A model generated the notes under the pieces. It was not told the origin of the DNA, did no database searches, and was given only the letters and a program-made list of their open reading frames with translations. Made by a program: the position numbers and the translations under genes. Positions 1 to 10,800 of a stretch of 64,000 bases of DNA are shown in pieces; position 1 is the stretch's first letter, and each line of letters begins with the position of its first letter. Origin of the DNA: Pyrus communis (taxonomy: Eukaryota > Streptophyta > Magnoliopsida > Rosales > Rosaceae); NCBI RefSeq assembly GCF_963583255.1, contig NC_084811.1:20355742-20419741 (forward strand). Direction: 5' to 3'.

Positions 1-287
1 ATCAAAATTCTTCAGCAAAAAAAATAAGAATGAAGTTCGTGTCATCAAAATTATATTAATTCGGTTTGTCAAGATTCTAGGGCAATAAAAGCAATACGGG
101 CTAAAATCGGAAATCACATTAAGAAACTAAGAAATGATTGAGAAAATGAGAAATGATAATCTAAAACTTAAAGGAGTACATGTTGAGATTTTACGAGTAC
201 TAATAACAGCTTCCCAAAATTAAAAGTCAAGTGCTCAAGTGATGGTGTAAGTGAAGTGTAAGAGAAAATATTAAAAGCACTACTTCT

Positions 288-449
288 TTTGCCACTCAGT
301 ACTACTGTCTAGTGGATTTCTTCTTCACTTGAAAGTGAGAGGTCTTAGGTTCGAATCTCGTGGATAATGAATTTGATACTAAGTTAGGTTGCCCATTGTG
401 TGGTTTAGCCAAACTCCCCCTCCCTCTAGTATAAAAATATCAATGTACT

Positions 450-492
<43 letters not shown>
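288..492 (+). mobile_element. tRNA-derived SINE with poly-A tail
   Basis: A short retroelement body with pol III-like boxes: a box A-like stretch near 310-320 (TCTAGTGGATTTC) and a box B-like GGTTCGAATC near 348-357. It ends in an A tract at 451-492. The 10-bp CACTACTTCT occurs just before it (278-287) and just after the tail (493-502), which is a clean target-site duplication. The body resembles plant SINEs that begin from a tRNA-like head. Related minus-strand copies appear near 22333, 30716 and 58885. Confidence 0.75.
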
Positions 493-493
<1 letters not shown>

Positions 494-502
494 ACTACTT
501 CT

Positions 503-1985
503 CTTGGAAAGCAAGGTGGAGTGAGGAGGAAAAAGTTGGTGTAGTTGTTCATTTGGCTTCAAGGCTAGAGCCAAAAGTATAGCGTCTAAACTATTTTTTG
601 TTAGTCTTAAAAACAAATTGATATATCAACCATAGGACAAAAGATTTTGAAGAAGGATTTGTTGCACGTTGTTTATGTTGCTTCTGCCTGTAATTTTATT
701 TTCATGCATGTTAATCTAATTGTAATTGTTCTTATGCATGCTTGTTAATTAGTGAGAATTTTAAACAACAATCATAAGCTTGTAAAACATATATGCAATA
801 TTTGATCATGAATCACAATTAAATAGGATAACCAAGATGAAACTAACTTGCAGAAGCACCAACACTCGAAGCCATGAAACCAAAACGTTAGTGAACCTTT
901 TCCTCTCCTGCAGAAAACAAAATGCTCGACTCACAATAGGTTTAAGTTCAAGAATGAGCAGAATGTATGTGAGTGCAGAGACCATATATAAAAATACAGC
1001 CCTTGCCAAAACATATAAGTTCCCTATTAAAATCCACATAGGAAACTGGCTGTGTTTCCTTGTTTAGTGAGAATTCAACTTCAATGCTATAACATAATCA
1101 ATTTCAACAATGACTAGCTTTCCTCTTTCAATACGACTTCTGTATACAAATTGAATTAACACAACGGACCTAAAACTCTTGAATCTCGTACTCATATGCT
1201 ATAGTTTGCAAGTTGCTTCCTACAAGCTTCTTTCTGTTTGTGGTGCTGATCTATGTGGTACTTTTTGGAGGATGTCGGAGTCTTCTTTTCGCCCGCTTCG
1301 AGGCTCTATTTGGCTAGATTGAGGGGATTGTTGGTGTCGCTGGTTCGGGTTAGTTAGTGTCCTTCTAATGGCAGCGGCGATCGCAAGTTGTTAGGGTTTT
1401 TCCTTTTTTTTTTCTTTTGTTTTGGGCTTATAACTTTTTTTTGGGTAAAAAAATTCAACGGTAAAAATATCAAAATCATACTCAAATTTTATTATTATTT
1501 TTTATAAATACCCAACAATCTTCTTCACTTCGCACACCACAACTCAATATTTATTTTTGCTACAATCTCGTATATTTGTCAGTTTTTTACGAGATTCTAC
1601 TTACAAAGCTCACTCTTAAACAAACTTACAAAATTCGCACTTAAGGAAACTTACAAATCTAAGGCAATAATGGCATGTGGAGGACAAGGCCAAGAAACAT
1701 AAATATATATATATATATATAATATTTGTGAATAGTAATCACCATTGCTGCTCTTCCTACTGTCAAACGAGTGGACTTGAACTAAGACAATTACTATTTA
1801 GTGTGAATAGTAAGAGCAATTTCATTGCCTTGCCCTTGCCTCCCTAAAACGGGTGGACTTGCTTTTAAAAGCTAGTTGGGCAAGTTCTAGATAATGTTTT
1901 TCCAAATTTAGAAAAGTTAAATAAACCCAATACTACTAATCTATTGTAGGGAACCAAAACCCCGACCCCTATCGCCATTCTCACG
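503..1985. other. AT-rich intergenic spacer
   Basis: No gene is supported here. Short overlapping ORFs at 806-1067 lie on both strands and look like chance. An AT dinucleotide run sits near 1703-1721. A G-rich stretch at 1250-1390 could be a scrap of an old retroelement, but no domain is readable. Confidence 0.5.
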
Positions 1986-2019
1986 GAGCCCTACATAGAC
2001 GTTACCTCTCATACAGCTC
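1986..2019 (-). ncRNA. group II intron domain V-like hairpin (organellar-type remnant)
   Basis: Read on the minus strand, this is a 34-nt hairpin that starts GAGC and ends GCTC, with GGTAAC in the loop region. Domain V of group II introns has this length, carries the AGC triad near its 5' side and folds into the same shape. The sequence after it on the minus strand is G-rich and ends near CCCTACAATAG, which could be domain VI and the intron end. It may be a nuclear copy of mitochondrial or plastid DNA. No flanking organellar exon was recognised. Confidence 0.4.
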
Positions 2020-2892
2020 CCATCTAGCAAAAGTAATTAGCCTTCCTCTACAAAGGATGGAAATGTGGATGAATCAACATCAAATAAAGGAATTTAGCTT
2101 TTCTTTTCAGCAAGAACATGATAAGAACATCCCTGGGACAAACATAGTTATAAGTCGCCCTCGTTCAAAGTCTTCCTCCTCACACTTTTTACTAGGTTAA
2201 CAGCTCTGCCTATAGTTCTTTGTGTTTAGGTCGGATACATTCCTTTCAAAGCGTGATAAAATTATTGATTTAAAAGTAGTTTACTTGCCTAGTGCTTGTG
2301 CTAAGCTCTTTTTTCTGGAGCTTCTATGGATCAAGTTGATGTTACAAGGGATTGTCTTAATTCTTTTTGCCTGTTAGGAGGTTAACATAGCCCATATCCG
2401 CCTCATTACGATGATTCCAAATTCAGGATCAACGAATTGATGGAGCTCTTGGCATTGCTTTGTTTCTCTCTCATTTCCTATCAACGAGTTCTGATCACAC
2501 CATGAAGACCAGTTGCTAAGAAAAAGGTAGAACCATAAATACTGTCCGAAATAGTGAATGGCGCTTGATAATATTCTTTCTATTGTATTGCCTATTATGC
2601 CCTTCAAATATCTGTATGGAAAGCTACTCTTGATTTTAGCATGTAATTCATTGTGATTGTGCCAATTAGATTTATATCTACAATTCACATTTATACTATA
2701 TTTTCTTCCCTTTTAAGTGGTTTTCTTCAATGGAGGCAGCAGAAGACCCTCTTCATTCTCCTGCCTTCTATATCTACTAAATGAATCATATGCATACCCA
2801 ACATCAAACAATGTTCCTTAGCCTCTGTAAACACGAATTTCATGTGACAAATAACACAAGAACATGTGTACAAAGTGTGTGTGTAGGGTGGT
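2020..2892. other. intergenic spacer, no supported gene
   Basis: A 104-codon minus-strand ORF at 2374-2688 matches no family I know and has no coding context. It may belong to the same organellar-type insert as the hairpin to its left. Nothing else is supported. Confidence 0.4.
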
Positions 2893-3462
2893 TGTTGATC
2901 CAATGGTCACGATAATTTGATCTCGGATAAACAGATGTTGCAAGGATTTGGCTTGTGTCGATAAAAGAATCGACACGTGTAGTGTGCTTAATGATTCTTT
3001 ACGGGTTTGATGATGAACGTAGAGAGTTTTCTGAGTCTTCTAAGTGTTTGAGAATTAAGGAGTTTGGGGGGCTTGAGAGCTTCAGCATCTGGGTTTGAGA
3101 ATGATTTTCTGGACTCTTTCTTTGCCTAAGAGCCTCGTATTTATAAACTCTCTAAGCCTTGACTACGGATGGATTTGGCCTTAATTGTGGGCTTGATTAA
3201 TTCACGACAGAACCAGGACTCAATTTGTGGCTTGTTCATGATTTCACTCCACCAATTAATATTTAATCTAATTAAATTAAAACCAAATAATTCTTTTCGC
3301 CAAGTGTTGACACGTGTCCTTCTTGATGACTCATCCGATTTTGATAAGTTACATCCATGTGTACGATTTGTGAGACATATGGCCCATGCCACGTAAGCCC
3401 TGACATGTTGAAACTTTAATGCGTTGGTGAACATTTAATTCACCAAAATTTCGATGTTTACA
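2893..3462 (-). mobile_element. probable LTR of a truncated retrotransposon
   Basis: The segment starts TGTTGATC and ends TGTTTACA, so it has TG...CA ends. A TATA box (TATAAATA, minus strand) lies near 3135-3147, and G-box cores (CACGTG) near 2986 and 3312. Immediately to the right, 3463-3479 reads as a purine-rich tract on the minus strand (AAAGTGGGAGCATT), as expected just before a 3' LTR. This makes it the 3' LTR of a minus-strand element whose other LTR is not visible. The ends resemble those of the intact element at 7552-20322, but this is a different sequence. Confidence 0.5.
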
Positions 3463-4230
3463 AATGCTCCCACTTTAAGATGTGACGTATACATGTGCTT
3501 GTCACGTGTAGAATGCACGTTTTGAAGTCCATCCACATAGTGAATGTACTTTGACCACTGTGCTTTGAAGTCCATCAACATAGATGTTGATTCAAGGGCT
3601 GTCAAGGCTTGGTCTTAAACGAATCGAGACCACGAGGAGTTTCACATGGTGGGTGATCTTCAAATTTGGTGGTGGATGAATCAGCATGTGTTTATTGCAT
3701 TTGTTGATTTTTCACAAGCTTGATGAAGAACACGAGTGTTTGCTTTAGCTAGAGAGTTTTCTGGTTTTCCTACAAAGGTTTAGATTTATTTCATTTCTCT
3801 GGAGTCGACTTTGATTCAAGGGTGGTGGACACTAGATCTTGAATCAGACTTGTCATTTCTTTGAGGGCCATCAAAGTTTTGATCTTGAATGAAATGGGAC
3901 CACGAGCGTGGTGTGTGGTATTCGGCTTTGTTAGGGATGAATCAGCATATGTTTGTTGTGCTTGTTGATTTTCCACGAGCTTGATGAAGAACATGAGTGT
4001 GAGTCTTGAAACATGGTTCATGGACTTGTGATTTGAAGTTACCCTTAAAGTGAGCGATTTTCGTGCTTACTTAGGGTACACTGTTAATGTGACATGAATG
4101 TAAAGGCATATGAGGACCCTCTTGAGACATATTGTAACTTAATTTAAAGCCTCTCCTCTTCTTTCGAACTTGTGATTTGAAGCCTCATATTTTCCTTTGC
4201 CCGAGATGCACACTTATTACTCATTTGGCA
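3463..4230 (-). mobile_element. internal remnant of the truncated LTR element, with a tandem duplication
   Basis: Sequence next to the LTR at 2893-3462. Two imperfect copies of a roughly 210-bp unit are visible: about 3594-3750 and about 3811-4000 share GACCACGAG, GGATGAATCAGCAT and AGCTTGATGAAGAACA. The phrase ACTTGTGATTTGAAG also recurs near 4025 and 4168. No gag-pol reading frame is present. The right boundary is uncertain. Confidence 0.4.
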
Positions 4231-4877
4231 CTACATGGCCTTAATATAATACAATTAGATTTTCCCTCGGGAATTTGGTGAATTACAAAATGTGTAATAA
4301 CTCAAAACTACCCCGTGAACGTAGGGGAGCCTCAGGGAGTGTAATGGAAGTAAATCAGACCAAAAACGAAAAGCTCAAAAAAATTTCAGAACTTTAAAAC
4401 GTAATTTTAAGGGTTTAAAAGACTCGGATTCAAAATGGAAATTTTCACGTCGGTTTGAAACTTCCAATCCAACTTGTACTTCACTTGGGCAACAAGGGCT
4501 CTTCCTATCAAGAATGAGTAGTTTCAATTATGTGTATTATCCACATAATAATGTTAGAGTGATCAAATTTTGTAAACCAAATCATGTGCATGTTGATAAT
4601 AGAATTATTAATCAATTGTTGATCAACGTGCTTCTTTCTTATTAATAAAATATCATTTAATTTACAAATTTAATTTAAAAAATTGATCTCTCTAAAAAAA
4701 AAAAAAAAATTAAAAAAATAGAATGAAGACGAAACAAAACCTTTGTGCTTATAAGCGTAGGCTTAAACCCCTCCCTGAAACTCCCACTAAACCCGCGACA
4801 GAATCAGAGATCGTCAACACTTCCACAAAAGCTTTCTCAATTTCGGGCTTTTAGAAACCACGGACAGAGATTGAGAA
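4231..4877. promoter_or_regulatory. 5' flank of the SIN2-like GTPase gene
   Basis: An AT-rich spacer that ends in the 5' UTR and promoter of the plus-strand GTPase. A-tracts lie at 4694-4722. No TATA box could be assigned with confidence; TTATAAG near 4750 is the closest match. The C-rich stretch at 4768-4860 is probably the 5' UTR. Confidence 0.4.
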
Positions 4878-7800
4878 ATGGGGTTACGGTCAAAAGGGTT
4901 GGTGAAGAAGGGGATGATGGGGTTGGGAGAGATGGGTTTCAACACCGGAGGCGGAGCCATCAATTGGTTCCCCGGCCACATGGCTGCCGCCACACGCGCC
5001 ATCCGCGATCGCCTCAAGTTCGCCGACTTCGTCATCGAGGTCCGCGACGCTCGAATTCCAATGTCCTCCGCCAACCAAGACTTCCAGCCCCAGCTCCGCG
5101 CCAAACACTCCTTCATTGTCATCAACAAGAAGGACCTCGCCAATCCCAACATCATGCAAGTAATGTTAATATAAACTTGTGGTTTTTGGGTTGTTATTGT
5201 TATAATTTGTTGATGAATTTCATGTTTTTCTTGGTTTGATTGTTGTAGAAATGGACTCGATTTTTTGAATCCTCCAAGCAAGATTGCCTTCCCATCAATG
5301 CACATAGCAGGAGTTCGGTTTCCAAGGTATATTCAATGTTAACATCACTAGCAATTTTTGGCTTGCAATTTATTGATTTTTGGGTTCAAAATCCTGCAAT
5401 GAGCACTGGGTTATTGAAGCTTCTTGAGCTGGTGGAGTATAAGTTGAAGGAAGCGATTTCGAGGGAACCCACTCTGCTTGTTATGGTTGCTGGTGTTCCT
5501 AATGTTGGGAAATCAGCTCTAATCAGTAATATTCATCGGATTGCATCCTCTCGCTTTCCCGGTAAGAGGTAGTTGTTTTGAATACTATATTGGCGGTGGA
5601 ACCGTGGAATGTCTTTAAGTTATTAATAACCATGGAGTTCAGGCAATCCACATTGAAGAATGACAGTGCTCGTGTTTCTTTCGTAGTTCAGGGGAAGATG
5701 AAGCGCGCCACGGTGGATCCGTTGCCTGGTGTTACTCAGGACATTGCTGGATTCAAGTTGAAGTCCTTTTTGCTCTTGATTTAGTTTTTCCTTTTCATTT
5801 TACGTCGAATTGAAAATGCAACCTAGCCGATGGGTAAATTCTCTTTTTCAGTGTTTCAGAAATGCAAAACTCTCTTGACCAAGAACAAAACAGACTAACA
5901 ATGAATAATACCCACTCCTTTCTTATACTAAGTCTCTTTGCTGACTGTACACTTTTCGATCTATCTCATTTGTTAAGCAAAATAATAAAGCATCTATCTT
6001 GTTCTAATTTTTTGTTTCTTTTGTCTTCTAATGCTTTCCTTCTGATTCTTTCTTTCTATATTTCCTTTATCTTGTTGATTTGAAAATGGAAAATTCTCAT
6101 CTGTTTCCCCTTTGTTTAATTGCTCCTATACAGATTGCTCATCAGCCTAGCATATATGTTCTTGATACTCCAGGTGTGTTGGTTCCAAGTATCCCAGACA
6201 TAGAGATGGGGTTAAAGCTAGCTCTTGCAGGTTTGACCCTTCTCAACTTTGTTGGCAATCACCTTAACATTCTCTCTTTTGAAGTTTCATCTTGTATCTT
6301 CGGTTCAGAGTCCTTCATGTATATAGGCTTAGGTGTACCTTGCTCATTGAAAATATAAAATGAACTTGTACTTTGATAGCTTTAGTTGGTTTTTCACTGT
6401 TGGCAGATGGAGAGGATCAAATGTTTGAATATTCTATGCCTATTTATGGAGTTGAAGATCCATATTGAATGAAATTCTGATTAGGTAAATATAAGATTTT
6501 GATGGGTTTCCAACTTCCATGTGTTGAAAGAAGAATGACGAGGTCATGTTAATCTTGAATTGGGTTGAATAAATTTGCTGATAATTTTTTTAGGAACCCG
6601 GGGCATGGAGTAGTTTGCTACTTCTGTCCATCTCAGTGAACCTTATAATTCAAGTGTACATGCAGGATCTATTAAGGACTCAGTGGTAGGGGAGGATCGA
6701 ATTGCTCAATATTTACTTGCAGTTCTAAATTCACGAGGGACACCTTTTCACTGGAAGAACTCTAAAAATAGGAGAATGAAAGGGATTCAATATGAAGCCG
6801 AAGACAAAATTGATTACAGTCTTAAGAACCATCGACCTAATAGAAGGAAGGTGCCAAATAAGTCCGATATGTCGTACATTGAGTTAACAGAGATTACTGT
6901 AGTCTTGTCTGTCTTTCCATAGAGCAAGTTTTAATGGTGATAATGTCAAACTTCCTATGCTTAGTCACTTCGTTTGAACACTAACAGAAGAACATACTTC
7001 GTGGAAACAAACAGAGATTTTTTTTTTTTTTTATATATTTATATTTCATAAACCTGGTACTAGTTTTCTGACTTAGAGAAACCACACTGTAGATTAAGTA
7101 CTAAAGCAAAGGCGTCTCACATCACATCATGAATGTTATTGCTGTAATTTGTTTAAAAGTAGGCATTGTAGGAGCACGACAATACTTTATTTGGTAGTTT
7201 TACCTGGATTAAAGTGCTGAGGTAAAGGATTCTCACATTTATGTATGATACCATCTTGACTTGTTGGAGTCGCCACCAATGCTAGCACAATAGAGATTTT
7301 TTTTTTTCTTTTGGTTTCTGGTTATGTCATTTATAAAGGTACGGTCAATTTCGGATGTTGGTATTACAAGTCGAAGCTACTTGGTGGTTGATGCCATGCC
7401 ATTTGGGATTTGCAGCTTACGTTCAGATTGCTTAGTAGAAGGTAGACATGTATTAGAGAATCAAGGGCAAGTTTACTTCCAACATGCTTAACGCAATGGT
7501 GATATTTGGGTGGTGAATTTTTTGTTTCCCTTCTATCTGCATGGTATATCTTGTTGATGCAAAAAATCGGCGAGGACTTTGGTACAACAGAAAGTGTGAA
7601 CTTTATGACCTTCGCTAGGTTGCTCTGGTCATTAGTGTGGATAAGTATGTAAATGAATAGAGACAGGGAAGCAAATAACACAAGATGTACGTGGTTCACC
7701 CAAATTGGCTACGTCCACGGAGTAGAGGAGTTCTCATTAGTTGTGAAGGGTTTACACAAATACATAGGTTCAAACTCTCTTTTAGTGAGTTCTAGTGAAT

Positions 7801-10800
7801 AGTTTAGTACAAATGACATTAGGGATTATTGTGGGAGAATGATCCCCTTTTATAGAAGAGAGTTTCTAGCTTTGTTTTGACATTGACACGTGTCGTGTTG
7901 TGATTGGCATCTGATATCGACACGTGTCGCGCTATGATTGGCCTTTGATACCGACATATGTCGTGTTGTGATTGGCCTCCTGGTTGGAGGAAAAGTCTTG
8001 TGGATCCTTGACGGTATGCTGTTGACCGGTGCTTAGTAGTTTCGGGATTGGTTAAGTATGGTACAAACAGTGCTCCCCTAAGTTCCTGAGTGAGGGAAGT
8101 TCCTCGGTTAGGGACTTGCAAGATCCAAGCCATTGAGTAATCACAAAACTTCCAAGTACCGAAGTGTGGTGTCGCCTTCACTTGCCTTCTCTGTCTTGTA
8201 AGTAGATGTAGCATCTTCTCTTGGAAGTACTTTTCCTTCATCCAGGAGTGGTATCTTTGGTTGGCATTGACGCACAAGGTAATGTATCATTTTCATTTGA
8301 CGCTTACTTGTAGTTTCGGGTTTGGTCAAGTGCGATACAAACCATATAGTAAGAGTCCCCCAAGTCTCTAAGCGAGGAGATCTGCCAAAGGAGGTGACAG
8401 ATAAGGTAAGCAATCAAGGTTCCAAGCAATCAGTCTCAGATCAGTAGGTTGATCTTGGGTTCCGGTTGATTGTACTCATTCTCCCTGTCTCTCATTCATC
8501 AATAAGGATAAAGAGAAGAAACAGGGAGAAGAGATGATATGAGGTACTCTTGTTTTTGGAGAAGACGGACAAATCGGCACGTGCTTTGTTGTACTTGACT
8601 TTCCACAGATGTATTCTTGAACTGGGTTGGAGGGTTTTCTGGTTTCCTCCAAAGGAGCGAGCTGACTCCAGAATTTGAGGGTCAAAACAAGTCCGTCAGA
8701 CCTGGAGTATGTTCAATCCTGATGATATGGGATACTTTTGCTGTTTGACAAAGTAGTAGATGTGGTATGGCGAAGCTTTGTTCTTCGACAACGGTGCTAG
8801 AAAAAGGCTGTTGAGGCTTCTCGATCTCTTCAATTAGAGCAAAGATGCCGAGATTGGATTTGACTTAGACTCTTCCGTCTGGATTGTGCGGTTCCACAAG
8901 AAGGGGCGTCGTGCTGTAGTGATCTGTTCTAGCTCGCCGTTGAAACTTCTGCTTCAATCTTTTGTATAGCAGAAATGGTGTGTAACCTTTGCATTTAAAT
9001 GGTCCTTCAGAGCACTACTTCTCAGTGACTCATCAATGCTTGGCAGCTTCAGCGTAAAGAGCCAATATCGTACCAACTGTTCTGAGGTATTTGCCGAAGG
9101 AATTCATGACCTTGACAACAGTTGATGATGAGTACTCGAAAGCAATGCTAGGCAAACGACCAGGCAAAGGTTCCGGGCAATCAGTTCTAGATCGGAAGTT
9201 TGATTTCAGGTTCTGAATAATTGCATTTTTTCTCCTTGTCCTACAGGTAAGAGCAAGGGCAAAGGAAAAGACAGGGAAAAAGCATGATATGGGATACTCT
9301 TGCTTTCAACCCTGATGATATGAGATATTCTTGCTCTGATGTGGCTGGTTGGCATGGGTATTATCGAAGGAGAAGAAAACGGAGTATTTCGAGAGGCTAG
9401 ATTGGGAGTGCCATTTCGGATGTGGGGAAGGGCTGAACATTTTTTTTTTGTTTGGCAGGTCTGCCTGGCTGTGAAGGATGAAGGTCGACATACATGGGAA
9501 TTGTCCTAACAACGAGTGGTAATGCTGTTCTTTTACCCTTGTCGGTCAAAGCAATGTAGTGGTCACTGCAAGGTTCACGTGTTTTAACTTTGTCAGAGCA
9601 CTTTGAAAAAGTGGTATGTGGTATCCAAAAAGCTGATGTTGCGTGTGAGAATTGTGGACAAATTTTATCCAATGAAATCCGACTTCTCGAAGTTCGGGGA
9701 GCGGTGCCTCTTCGATTTCTGAGCAGGCAATCTTGTTGGGGATATGGTTCTCGAGATTCGAAGAGCGATGCCTTTTCGATTTCTAGGTAAGCAATCCTGT
9801 TGGGAGTGTTTTCTCAGATGTGAAGAAAGGTTGGGCATTTTTGCAAGTTTGCTTTGCCACGGAGCGCAGAGGTTGACACACATAAGGATTTTCCAATAAT
9901 CAAGCAGTAGTGCTATTCCTTTATCCTTGTGGGTAGTAGTAGGGTAACTGGGCCTTCAACATTTACCTGTCTTAACTTTGTCAGAGTTCTTTGGCAAAGT
10001 TGTCCTTGGTATCTGAGGAACTGATGTCGCGTGTGGAGATTGTTAATAAATTTTAACCCAGGAAATCCGCTTCTCAAAATTTGGAGAGTTGTGCCTCTTC
10101 GATTTTTGAACAAGCAGCCCTATTGAAGATCTGGATCTTTCTTTTATAGGAGCGCCAATTAAGTTCAAGGAGTCTGTTCTGAAAGTTATTGTTTGTAGGA
10201 ATTTTTTCCTTATCTTCGTACTTCTGAGACTTACTGTACTTCATTTTTTTCTTCATCTTTTCTGAGAATGTCTGGCCCCTCCGACCGTCGTTTGGACTTG
10301 AATGCTGTATAAGAGGTAGCCATGTCTCTTCAAGATAACATATGGCGCCCATCCTTCTTATCTCCTACTGGTCCCCTTACTATTGGGGACTCTGTGATGA
10401 AGAATGATATGATCGCTGCGATAGTGGTCAATAATCTTCTCACTCCCAAAGACAACAGACTACTTTCCAAACGATCCGATGAGTTGGTTGTTAAGGATTC
10501 TCTGGCTTTCAATGTTCAGTGTGCAGGTTCTGTGCCTAATATGGCCCAACGCCTATCTGCTCGAACTCGCCAAGTTGAATCATTGGCGGCTGAAGTGATA
10601 AGTCTCAAACAGGAGATTAGAGGACGTAAGCACGAGAATAGACAGTTGCACATGCTTGCACATAACTATGCTACAACCATGAAGAGAAAGCTTGACCAGT
10701 TACAGGAATCTGAGGGTCAGATTTTAAATGATCATCAGAGGTTTGTGAGTTTGTTCGAAAGGCATTTATTGCCTTCGTCCTCTGGGGCTGTACCACATAC

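Noticed and set aside
2374..2688. 104-codon minus-strand ORF
   Set aside because: No recognised domain, no splice or promoter context; could be a scrap of an organellar insert.
4745..5305. Long ORFs overlapping SIN2 exon 1 in other frames and on the minus strand
   Set aside because: Shadows of the GC-rich first exon; only the 4878 frame carries GTPase motifs and continues across the introns.
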